From Anaerolineales bacterium UBA877 (GTDB lineage: Bacteria; Chloroflexota; Anaerolineae; Anaerolineales; Villigracilaceae), in contig DBFP01000055.1 of NCBI GenBank assembly GCA_002294405.1, forward strand, positions 17,864 to 32,450: DNA of 14,587 nucleotides. Reading direction: 5' to 3'. The notes under the pieces were generated by a model, which was not told the DNA's origin, made no database searches, and worked only from the letters and a program-made list of their open reading frames with translations. Positions 1 through 5,921 of the stretch are shown piece by piece. Every line of letters begins with the position of its first letter. Within the stretch, counting starts at the first letter, position 1. The translations under genes and the position numbers were made by a program.

Positions 1-863
1 CGCCTGATGAGGAGGCATTGCTTGGGCAACTTCGCTGGCTGCTTTCTTACTTGCCGTCCAACAACCTGACACCGCCTCCATACCAGCCAACCTCTGATGA
101 TCCACACCGTCTTCTTGCTGATATGGAGAAGATCGTTCCCCTGGACCCTCAATGCCCGTACGATATGCACGCGGTTGTAGAGGCCATCGTTGACAGCGGT
201 GAATTCCTGGAAATCCAGCCGGAATTTGCTGAAAATATTGTTGTCGGGTTTGCACGCCTGGATGGTTACCCAATTGGCATCGTCGCAAACCAACCTGCGT
301 TCCTTGCTGGCGTGCTGGATATTAATGCCTCAGATAAGGCGGCGCGTTTTATCCGGTTTTGTGATGCCTTTCATTTCCCTTTACTCACTTTGGTGGACAC
401 ACCCGGATTTCTACCCGGCAGTGAACAGGAACATGGCGGGATAATCCGGCACGGAGCAAAATTGATCTATGCCTATTCCGAGGCCACTGTTCCCAAGATG
501 GCTGTGATTTTACGGAAGGCTTACGGAGGGGCTTACATCGTGATGAGTTCCAAACACCTGCGCAGCGACTATAACCTGGCTTGGCCGCAAGCGGAGATTG
601 CTGTCATGGGACCTGAAGCAGCAGTCAAAATTGTATACCGCAAGGAATTATCAACCTCAAGCAATTCCGAGGTCACCATGAATGAGTATGTTCAGAAATA
701 CCGTGAGGATATTTCCAATCCACACCTGGCTGCCTCGCGTGGCTATGTGGACGATATCATTTCTCCAGAAGAAACCCGGGAGCGCTTGATTGCAGCGCTT
801 GAAAGCCTGCGCCAAAAACGCCAGGAGACACCGGCTCGGAAACATGGGAACATCCCACTTTAG
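1..863 (+). CDS. Acyl-CoA carboxylase, carboxyltransferase (beta) subunit, 5'-truncated
   Basis: This is the C-terminal 286 codons of a biotin-dependent carboxyltransferase of the PccB/MmdA type. The reading frame is open from base 3, so the start lies before the window; the TTG at 18 is internal, because PDEEA just before it continues the family sequence. Family members are about 510-530 residues, so slightly over half is present. Visible landmarks are YLPSNN, NIVVGFARL, GIVANQP, LAGVLDI, DKAARFIRFCDAF, VDTPGFLPG, EHGGIIRHGAK, RKAYGGAYIVMSSKHL and AEIAVMGPE, all typical of the acyl-CoA-binding crotonase-fold half. In the family it transfers carboxylate between carboxybiotin and an acyl-CoA (acetyl-, propionyl- or similar), or the reverse in decarboxylases. 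The biotin carboxylase and carrier genes follow directly. The residue after GGAY is Ile, whereas propionyl-CoA carboxylases usually have Asp, so I do not assign propionyl-CoA as substrate. Confidence 0.93.
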   Translation, partial: PDEEALLGQLRWLLSYLPSNNLTPPPYQPTSDDPHRLLADMEKIVPLDPQCPYDMHAVVEAIVDSGEFLEIQPEFAENIVVGFARLDGYPIGIVANQPAFLAGVLDINASDKAARFIRFCDAFHFPLLTLVDTPGFLPGSEQEHGGIIRHGAKLIYAYSEATVPKMAVILRKAYGGAYIVMSSKHLRSDYNLAWPQAEIAVMGPEAAVKIVYRKELSTSSNSEVTMNEYVQKYREDISNPHLAASRGYVDDIISPEETRERLIAALESLRQKRQETPARKHGNIPL

Positions 864-874
864 GGAGCATTGAA

Positions 875-2365
875 ATGAAAGTATTGGTGGCCAACCGGGG
901 TGAGATTGCTGTACGCATAATGCGTGCCTGCCGCGAATTGGGTTTCCCGAGTGTGGCCGTATATTCTGAGGCAGATGCGCAAGCACTGCACTCCCGCTAC
1001 GCGGAAGAGTCTATATATATTGGTCCAACACCGGCTGCCGAAAGTTACTTGAATATCGATCGCATCCTGGAGGCTGCAAAGGAATCCAAGTCCGACGCCA
1101 TCCATCCCGGGTATGGATTCTTATCTGAAAGTGCAACGTTCGCACAGGCGGTGGAAGATGCTGGTCTTATCTTTATTGGACCTCGTCCCGAAACAATTTC
1201 TTCAACTGGAGATAAGTTGGCTGCCCGGCGGGTGGCGCGGGAGGCGGGTTTGCCCATCCTTCCCGGACCTGATGAACCCGTCGCCGATGAAATCCCTGAA
1301 ATTTTACTCGAGCAGATTAAATATCCAGTTTTAATTAAGGCAGTATCCGGCGGGGGAGGTCGCGGCATTCGTTTGGCACGCAGGCGGAATGAATTGGAGT
1401 TAAAAGTGGAGGCGGCCAGGCAGGAAGCACAGGCAACCTTTGGAGATGGGACCGTTTATTTTGAACCGCTGGTACCCCAGGCAAGACACATCGAAATCCA
1501 AATCATTGGGGATGGGTACGGGCGGATACTTTGCCTGGGAGATCGAGAATGTTCAATCCAGCGACGCCGGCAAAAAATCATTGAAGAATCTCCCGCTCCC
1601 AGCCTAAGTCCGGTCATGAGGCAGCAACTTTATAAAATGGCCTTTAACCTGGGGCAGGCACTGACCTACCGAAGTCTGGGCACTGTCGAATTCCTGCTGG
1701 GTGAAGATGGATCCTGCTACTTTATTGAGGTAAACCCACGTATCCAGGTTGAACACCCGATCACGGAAATGGTAACCGGGATCGACCTTGTTGGAACACA
1801 GCTCAGACTTGCTGAAGGACAACCTTTCAAATATATCCAGGAAGACATAAAATTGCGCGGTTCCGCTATTGAGGCACGCGTCATTGCAGAAGATCCAAAC
1901 AATGGTTTTATGCCCGCAACCGGGGTAATATCCCACCTCAAAGAGGCTGGGGGACCAGGGATCCGCACCGATTCTGCGCTTTACCCGGGAATGCCGATCA
2001 CAGCGGATTATGACTCACTGATCGCAAAGGTTATTGGCTGGGGAGAAGATCGGCAGACCGCCATCCGCCGATTACGTCGGGCATTGGGTGAATTTGAGAT
2101 TGGAGGGGTCAGTACAGACATCGATTTCCTGATCCAGATTATCGACTCAGACAGTTTCATTCAAGCGAGTGCAAATACCACTTACCTCGACACCTTTTTA
2201 CCGGTCTCCTCGGAAAGCGACGAAGAATTGGAACGGGATATGGCACTGTCCGCGGCAATGGTCGAGGATCAACTGAGATCGAATGAGGTCCAAAACCCTG
2301 TTCAAGCCCCTTCCACCCAGTGGCAGACTCAGGCCTGGCGTGATCAAATGCGGAAGATTTCTTAG
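875..2365 (+). CDS. accC: Biotin carboxylase subunit of acetyl/propionyl-CoA carboxylase
   Basis: A complete 496-residue ATP-grasp biotin carboxylase. It uses ATP and bicarbonate to carboxylate the biotin carried by the next gene's product. The N-terminal domain begins KVLVANRGEIAVRIMRAC and includes HPGYGFLSE. The glycine-rich ATP loop SGGGGRG is near residues 158-164. RECSIQRRRQKIIEE follows, then VEFLL at about 271 and the catalytic NPRIQVEH at 287-294. The C-terminal domain has the usual EARVIAEDP, and GIRTDSALYPGMPITADYD. Length is only slightly above the usual 450-500. The ATG at 875 follows GGAGCAT (864-870), which directly abuts the TAG stop (861-863) of the carboxyltransferase gene; the intergenic gap is 11 bp, so the genes are co-transcribed and probably translationally coupled. 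It could equally be called the alpha subunit of a propionyl-CoA carboxylase, since the BC component alone does not fix the substrate. Confidence 0.96.
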   Translation: MKVLVANRGEIAVRIMRACRELGFPSVAVYSEADAQALHSRYAEESIYIGPTPAAESYLNIDRILEAAKESKSDAIHPGYGFLSESATFAQAVEDAGLIFIGPRPETISSTGDKLAARRVAREAGLPILPGPDEPVADEIPEILLEQIKYPVLIKAVSGGGGRGIRLARRRNELELKVEAARQEAQATFGDGTVYFEPLVPQARHIEIQIIGDGYGRILCLGDRECSIQRRRQKIIEESPAPSLSPVMRQQLYKMAFNLGQALTYRSLGTVEFLLGEDGSCYFIEVNPRIQVEHPITEMVTGIDLVGTQLRLAEGQPFKYIQEDIKLRGSAIEARVIAEDPNNGFMPATGVISHLKEAGGPGIRTDSALYPGMPITADYDSLIAKVIGWGEDRQTAIRRLRRALGEFEIGGVSTDIDFLIQIIDSDSFIQASANTTYLDTFLPVSSESDEELERDMALSAAMVEDQLRSNEVQNPVQAPSTQWQTQAWRDQMRKIS

Positions 2366-2373
2366 GAGCATCG

Positions 2374-2913
2374 ATGACGATTTATTATGTGACGGTTGGA
2401 AAAAAAGAATATCAGGTTGAGATTAATGGGAAACAATGCAAAATAAATGGCGAACTCGTGCAGGCTGCCCTGGTCGCCTTAAAAGAACGCGGCAAGTACC
2501 TTTTAGATGGGGTTGCGCGAAAGACCGAGATTTATATTGAATCGATTGGGAACAGCCGATATACACTCAATGCTGATCGCCGGCATGCAATTGCAAAAGT
2601 GGAACGAAATAACAGCCGCAGGGTCGGAAAAGCAACTTCAACCAGCAGCGGGAGCCTGGTTGCACCCATCTCCGGTGTTGTGATCAGTGTTAATGTTGCG
2701 GAGGGGGATGAGGTCGAGACCGGTCAATTGCTGCTGGTTCTGGAATCAATGAAAATGCAAATGGAAATGCGCTCCGTTTGTAGTGGAAAAGTTGAATCAA
2801 TAAATGTCCATCCAAAAAGCCAGATCTCCAAAGGGGAGCTGCTTATTAAAATAATTCCCCACCCGAAACAAGAGGGTTTATTTCCGATCAAGCCAACAAG
2901 TGGTTCGGTTTAA
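2374..2913 (+). CDS. Biotin carboxyl carrier protein of acyl-CoA carboxylase
   Basis: A 179-residue protein with a C-terminal biotinyl/lipoyl domain (about residues 94-165) beginning GSLVAPISGVV. The predicted biotinylated lysine is K127 in the ESMKM motif (codon 2752-2754). The common motif is AMKM or VMKM, so Ser replaces the Ala/Val; biotin attachment is still likely because the flanking Met-Lys-Met is intact. Residues 1-85 form a separate, Lys/Arg-rich N-terminal part that probably docks on the carboxylase or carboxyltransferase, as in the small carriers of three-component acyl-CoA carboxylases. The gap from the biotin carboxylase gene is only 8 bp, with the Shine-Dalgarno GGAG beginning on the last base of that gene's TAG stop. 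It is the last gene of the operon; a strong hairpin follows at 2966. A free-standing carrier beside separate BC and CT subunits indicates a three-subunit enzyme. Confidence 0.93.
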   Translation: MTIYYVTVGKKEYQVEINGKQCKINGELVQAALVALKERGKYLLDGVARKTEIYIESIGNSRYTLNADRRHAIAKVERNNSRRVGKATSTSSGSLVAPISGVVISVNVAEGDEVETGQLLLVLESMKMQMEMRSVCSGKVESINVHPKSQISKGELLIKIIPHPKQEGLFPIKPTSGSV

Positions 2914-2965
2914 GCTACTTGATTTCTTGTTTGAATAACCTTAGCGTTACCCACTCTTAAACAAC

Positions 2966-3005
2966 GTAATTAAACAACCCGGTCTTCACCGGGTTGTTTA
3001 ATTAC
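2966..3005. terminator. Perfect 18-bp hairpin, probable bidirectional terminator
   Basis: Arms 2966-2983 and 2988-3005 are exact reverse complements, 18 bp with no mismatch, closed by the four-base loop CTTC. The GC-rich part (AACCCGGT/ACCGGGTT) lies at the top and an A/T-rich part at the base. It sits between the + strand carboxylase operon and the - strand ytxH-like gene, which converge here, so it can serve both. There is no long T run outside the stem; the T-rich stretch is the outer part of the stem itself. Confidence 0.85.
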
Positions 3006-3092
3006 ATGACAGACGGAATTCTTTATTGGATTTTACAGCCTCAAGAAAAATATACCTTATCCTACCAAATGCCGCAGAGTCTCAATAAAACT

Positions 3093-3413
3093 TTATTCTC
3101 CGGATGATTCAGCCGGGCGTTTGCGGGCTACAGTTTTTTTAACGCTTTCAATGGCTTCCTGGCCACGGGTTTTGACGGTATCAATTGCTTCCTTGCCTCT
3201 GGTTTTCGCTTCTCCGGCGAATTCGGTAGCCCTGGATGCGACCATTTCTGCCTGTTCAGCTGCCATATCGCGCAATTCGATGCTTTTATCTTTGATCAAC
3301 GCACGTGTTTCTTCACCTGATTGAGGGGCAAGCAGCAAAGCAGCAACAGCACCTGCCACACCGCCAACGACAAAACCGATCAGGAAAGCTCCAAAATCAT
3401 CATGGTCAGACAT
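3093..3413 (-). CDS. YtxH-like single-pass membrane protein
   Basis: A 106-residue protein. A short acidic N-terminus (MSDHDDFG) precedes one hydrophobic Gly/Ala-rich segment at about 8-28 ending in LLLAPQSGEETR, the hallmark of the YtxH-like family. After that comes a long charged, probably helical tail. The tail holds a near-perfect tandem 11-residue repeat, KTRGKEAIDTV (70-80) and KTRGQEAIESV (81-91), with looser 11-residue periodicity before it; such repeats make amphipathic helices, as in LEA-like proteins. Family members are often stress-related and of unknown biochemical function. The Shine-Dalgarno AAGGAG lies six bases before the ATG on the - strand. The gene starts 39 bp behind the two-TM protein gene at 3453-3893 and is probably co-transcribed with it. 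It terminates toward the hairpin at 2966-3005. Confidence 0.8.
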   Translation of the reverse strand: MSDHDDFGAFLIGFVVGGVAGAVAALLLAPQSGEETRALIKDKSIELRDMAAEQAEMVASRATEFAGEAKTRGKEAIDTVKTRGQEAIESVKKTVARKRPAESSGE

Positions 3414-3452
3414 ATTTTTCTCCTTTGTGATAGGGTGGTTTGTATATATACT

Positions 3453-3893
3453 TTATTTTTTTGTGCCAAACAAGTCGAACAGCTTCCGCAGTCCAGCCAG
3501 ATACGAATTGAGTTTAATTACAGGTTCCACCAAATTTTCACTTAGAAACTCGGTTGTGCCGCGAAGAGTATTAACCGTTTCGCTGGTGGATAACAAGATC
3601 GGTTTGACTTCATTTTGCAAAAGGTTAACCAAACTGGCAATTTGGATGACGAGAACGACAAGTGCCGCCCCAATGATCAATGATTCAAATGCCATGAAGA
3701 TAATAAAAATATCCCTAACATTTGTTGCCACGGCGGGATATTTTGTCAATGCAATTACTGCAACAATTATACCTGCCAGAATAAATATCGCCGCGACAAT
3801 GAGGCCAGCAATAATCCACCGCTGCTTGCGAATTGAAGCCTGATCTACCGCGTCACTCTCCTCAGTGGTTAATTCATTGGAGTATTCAGCCAT
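3453..3893 (-). CDS. Small two-TM membrane protein of unknown function
   Basis: A 146-residue protein with two strongly hydrophobic segments, about residues 27-49 and 62-89. They are flanked by an acidic N-terminus (NELTTEESDAVDQ) and a C-terminal amphipathic stretch (about 92-141) that looks helical. I do not recognise a named family; the size and layout resemble small membrane proteins found next to YtxH-like genes. I chose the start MAEYSN (ATG 3893-3891). A longer frame exists back to 3941, but its extra 16 residues would be encoded across a good -10 box (3903-3908), which argues against it. With this start the transcript would have almost no leader. The YtxH-like gene follows 39 bp later on the same strand, suggesting a two-gene unit, perhaps for membrane or envelope stress; that role is inference only. 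Confidence 0.72.
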   Translation of the reverse strand: MAEYSNELTTEESDAVDQASIRKQRWIIAGLIVAAIFILAGIIVAVIALTKYPAVATNVRDIFIIFMAFESLIIGAALVVLVIQIASLVNLLQNEVKPILLSTSETVNTLRGTTEFLSENLVEPVIKLNSYLAGLRKLFDLFGTKK

Positions 3894-3902
3894 ACAATGT
3901 CC

Positions 3903-3912
3903 ATTATAGCAC
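3903..3912 (-). promoter_or_regulatory. Extended -10 promoter for the two-TM protein gene
   Basis: On the - strand this reads GTGCTATAAT, that is TGC followed by a perfect TATAAT (3908-3903). No convincing -35 hexamer lies 16-18 bases upstream, which is normal for extended -10 promoters. The -10 ends nine bases before the ATG at 3893, so the predicted transcript begins at most a few bases before the start codon. Confidence 0.6.
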
Positions 3913-3939
3913 AATTCATTTTTACGATTCCCAGACGAC

Positions 3940-3967
3940 ATTCTAACCTATAATCCAAGGCTAGAAT
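3940..3967 (-). terminator. Possible hairpin downstream of the DUF59 gene
   Basis: Arms 3940-3949 and 3958-3967 can form a 10-bp stem with one G-U pair in the - strand RNA and an eight-base loop. It lies 38 bp past the stop of the DUF59 gene and just upstream of the next promoter, the right place for a terminator. There is no U tract after it, so this is weak evidence. Confidence 0.3.
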
Positions 3968-4005
3968 CGGAATTCTTATGTGAAATTAATCGCTTAAATA
4001 TTGAT

Positions 4006-4356
4006 TCAAGTATACATTCCCCAATCAAGCGCACTTGGATCTTCCATTAATGAAAAATCCCACGGTTCATATCCGAGTTCAATTGTGACCGGCATATTCA
4101 GCCCCTCCTGGGCTTTTTGTTTTATCATTTCAAGCATTGCCGGTCCATACGGACAAAAAGGGGTGGTTAATAGAACATAGAGCTTCGCTTCGTTATTTTC
4201 GATCCCAACTTTCCGAATAAGACCCAGTTGGAGAACATTAAGCATAATCTCAGGGTCAACCACCTCCGCCATTTTGGCTCGAAATCCAGCAACGAGGTCG
4301 GGATGCGTGTCGTTGATTTCCCAGTGGATTGGGTTGGAAGGTGATTCGTCGTTCAT
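4006..4356 (-). CDS. DUF59/MIP18-family Fe-S maturation factor, SufT-like
   Basis: A 116-residue protein of the MIP18 (DUF59, formerly PaaD-like) family. Typical motifs are VVDPEI, LGLIRKV and TTPFCPYG with the conserved cysteine at residue 68 (TxPxCP). DUF59 proteins, including bacterial SufT and eukaryotic MIP18/CIA2, act in maturation or delivery of Fe-S clusters to client proteins. The C-terminal tail after residue 96 (YEPWDFSLMEDPSALDWGMYT) is also seen in family members that lie in SUF loci. The start MNDESPS is chosen because its ATG (4356-4354) overlaps the TGA stop of the SufR-like gene in an ATGA arrangement, giving translational coupling; an upstream start would overlap that gene by 12 more codons. 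Co-expression with the regulator and divergence from sufCBDS place it firmly in Fe-S assembly. The exact client is unknown. Confidence 0.87.
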   Translation of the reverse strand: MNDESPSNPIHWEINDTHPDLVAGFRAKMAEVVDPEIMLNVLQLGLIRKVGIENNEAKLYVLLTTPFCPYGPAMLEMIKQKAQEGLNMPVTIELGYEPWDFSLMEDPSALDWGMYT

Positions 4357-4976
4357 TTTGCCATTGCCTCTGGCTGGACAACATAGGTGCAATATTTATC
4401 GCCGCTCAATATACATTGAACTTTCTCCGCCGGAACAGCGAGCATTTTTGAAATAAGTGTCTGGTCAACAGTACATACTTCCGGATGATTTTGCCCGATT
4501 CGTAAATAAGGGCATGAGATCTCGTGGATTTGATATTGATTTCCAGATTTTTCCCACTCGACATTAAAACCTTCTTCAGATAGCAAGGTCCTCGTCAGGT
4601 CCAGGCGTTGTTCCATGCTGAGACCCTTCATTTGTTCGGCATAATCATCTGCCATGTCACTTGCCATCTGATGAAACAATTTTCCAACCATTGGCTCTGG
4701 CATAGTAGATTTCAGTTGATCCAGCAAGCGAGAAGTTAAGCGAAGATATCGAGTGGGAAATTGCTCGTTGCCGGATTCCGTGAGGAAATATACCAGTCTC
4801 GGTCGCCCGACACCGTGACGTTCTTCTTCGGTATTCACCAAACCCTCAACTTGCAAATTGGTTAAATGGTGTCGAACAGATATTGGGTTTATTCCAACGG
4901 CCTTTGCAAGGGCATTTATCGTGGAACGCGGTTGACGAAGAAGTGTTTGCATTAATCGTGTGCGAGTGTTGTTCAT
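4353..4976 (-). CDS. sufR: SufR-like winged-helix transcriptional regulator with Cys cluster
   Basis: A 207-residue regulator. The N-terminal winged helix (about residues 5-65) contains STINALAKAVGINPISVRHHL as helix-turn-helix and HGVGRPRLVYFLT as the wing. A helical middle follows, then a C-terminal domain with four cysteines at 155, 168, 188 and 196 (C-X12-C-X19-C-X7-C), in the motifs SCPYL, PEVC, VQC and KYC. In characterised cyanobacterial SufR, C-terminal cysteines bind a [4Fe-4S] cluster and the holo-protein represses the divergent suf operon and itself. The same arrangement here, divergent from sufC with overlapping -35 regions, supports that role by inference. A GAGGT Shine-Dalgarno precedes the ATG by four bases, and the gene has its own near-consensus promoter. 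The protein could instead be a related four-Cys ArsR/DeoR-type regulator with a different ligand, but its position beside sufCBDS makes Fe-S sensing the best reading. Confidence 0.85.
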   Translation of the reverse strand: MNNTRTRLMQTLLRQPRSTINALAKAVGINPISVRHHLTNLQVEGLVNTEEERHGVGRPRLVYFLTESGNEQFPTRYLRLTSRLLDQLKSTMPEPMVGKLFHQMASDMADDYAEQMKGLSMEQRLDLTRTLLSEEGFNVEWEKSGNQYQIHEISCPYLRIGQNHPEVCTVDQTLISKMLAVPAEKVQCILSGDKYCTYVVQPEAMAK

Positions 4977-4999
4977 TTTGACCTCATTAACATGGCAAA

Positions 5000-5028
5000 A
5001 TTATAACAGCCCCATTACGACTTGTCAA
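5000..5028 (-). promoter_or_regulatory. Consensus sigma-70 promoter of the sufR-like gene
   Basis: On the - strand: TTGACA (5028-5023), a 17-base spacer, then TATAAT (5005-5000). Both hexamers match consensus perfectly, and TGT before the -10 gives an extended -10. The predicted start is near 4993, leaving a leader of about 17 bases with the GAGGT ribosome site. So perfect a promoter is normally held down by a repressor, which fits autoregulation. Confidence 0.85.
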
Positions 5029-5058
5029 TATATTAGATATTTATTATAAATATTGACA
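5023..5058. promoter_or_regulatory. Inverted repeat spanning both -35 boxes; candidate SufR operator
   Basis: TGTCAATAT (5023-5031) and ATATTGACA (5050-5058) are perfect 9-bp inverted repeats separated by 18 bases. Six bases of each arm are the -35 hexamer of the sufR-like and sufC promoters, so the symmetry partly reflects two outward-facing promoters; the three extra matching bases (ATA) go beyond that. Between them is a 17-base odd palindrome, ATATTTATTATAAATAT (5037-5053), with 8-bp arms around one central T. Either could be an operator; protein bound there would block both promoters. The CAAC-N6-GTTG site described for cyanobacterial SufR is not present. Confidence 0.5.
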
Positions 5059-5081
5059 TATCTCCTTCAAAGTGCTATAAT
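5053..5081 (+). promoter_or_regulatory. Consensus sigma-70 promoter of the suf operon
   Basis: TTGACA (5053-5058), a 17-base spacer and TATAAT (5076-5081), with TGC before the -10 (extended -10). Every consensus base is present. Transcription should begin near 5088, giving a leader of about 31 bases before sufC. A short palindrome, TAAATATTTA (5086-5095), lies at the predicted start site. Confidence 0.88.
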
Positions 5082-5118
5082 CCCATAAATATTTAAAAAG
5101 GTGCACCAGGAGCATTTA

Positions 5119-5892
5119 ATGTCTGAATTGGTAATTAAAAATCTTCATGTCAGAATCGGGGAAACCGAAATTCTCAAGGGGGTTGATCTGTCCATAAAAC
5201 AGGGTGAAATCCATGCCATTATGGGACCCAACGGGACTGGCAAGTCCACGCTAGCCTATACCCTGATGGGGCACCCAACATATACAGTTACAAACGGAGA
5301 AATATGGTTCAAGGAACAAAATTTGCTTGACCTTGCCGCTGATGAACGCTCCCGTCTGGGATTATTCCTGGCGTTTCAATACCCGGTTGCGATCCCTGGG
5401 GTGACAGTGGCCAATTTCTTGCGTTCCGCCTTAAATTCTCGTCGCCGGATAATTAATCACGAAGATAAGGGAATACCCATCTTGGAATTCCGGAAAATGT
5501 TGAAAGAGAAAATGGAACTGCTTAAAATGGATGCAACTTTCGCCGGGCGTTACCTAAACGATGGTTTTTCAGGTGGAGAAAAGAAACGGGCCGAGATTTT
5601 GCAAATGGCAACTCTCAGACCAGAAATTGCGATTCTTGATGAAACAGATTCTGGGTTGGATATTGATGCGTTGCGCATAGTCGCTGAAGGTGTAAATGCG
5701 CTATCGGGACCGGAGCTCGGTGTTCTGGTGATTACCCATTATCAAAGATTATTAAATTTCATCAAGCCGGAATTTGTGCATATCATGTTGGGGGGGAAGA
5801 TTGTCGAATCCGGTGGCCCAGACCTGGCAATACAATTAGAGGAGCAAGGTTACGATTGGGTGAGGGAAAAATACCAGGTAACTCCCGCCTGA
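5119..5892 (+). CDS. sufC: Fe-S cluster assembly ATPase SufC
   Basis: A 257-residue ABC-type ATPase that powers the SufBCD scaffold; it is soluble and has no transporter partner. Walker A is GPNGTGKST (36-44, K42). The Q-loop is AFQYPV. The signature is [14 protein letters not shown] and Walker B with D-loop is [14 protein letters not shown], a SufC-specific sequence. The switch histidine is in [10 protein letters not shown] chose the ATG at 5119, which has AGGAG (5108-5112) six bases upstream; a GTG at 5101 is in frame but has no ribosome site of its own and would place the SD inside the coding region. It is the first gene of the suf operon, about 31 bases after the predicted transcription start. 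sufB follows after a 29-bp gap. The order C-B-D-S differs from the enterobacterial (A-B-C-D-S-E) and Bacillus (C-D-S-U-B) orders. Confidence 0.97.
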   Translation: MSELVIKNLHVRIGETEILKGVDLSIKQGEIHAIMGPNGTGKSTLAYTLMGHPTYTVTNGEIWFKEQNLLDLAADERSRLGLFLAFQYPVAIPGVTVANFLRSALNSRRRIINHEDKGIPILEFRKMLKEKMELLKMDATFAGRYLNDGFSGGEKKRAEILQMATLRPEIAILDETDSGLDIDALRIVAEGVNALSGPELGVLVITHYQRLLNFIKPEFVHIMLGGKIVESGGPDLAIQLEEQGYDWVREKYQVTPA

Positions 5893-5921
5893 ATTAATGG
5901 TATTGCTCCAAGGTGAATCCA

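Noticed and set aside
1604..1936. Antisense open frames inside accC and the suf genes
   Set aside because: They are shadows of strongly conserved coding regions with no ribosome sites or family motifs.
3427..3843. 138-residue + strand open frame opposite the two-TM protein gene
   Set aside because: It is the antisense of a hydrophobic coding region, lacks a ribosome site and shows no recognisable protein features; the - strand frame has a promoter and clear TM segments.
3894..3941. Longer N-terminus (16 extra residues) for the two-TM protein
   Set aside because: The extra codons run across an extended -10 box and have no upstream ribosome site; MAEYSN is the better start.
4357..4392. Longer N-terminus (12 extra residues) for the DUF59 protein
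   Set aside because: It would lie wholly inside the SufR-like coding region; the ATGA overlap start at 4356 is the usual coupled arrangement.
5101..5118. GTG start for SufC at 5101
   Set aside because: The AGGAG ribosome site (5108-5112) lies after it and points to the ATG at 5119; SufC proteins begin close to that Met.
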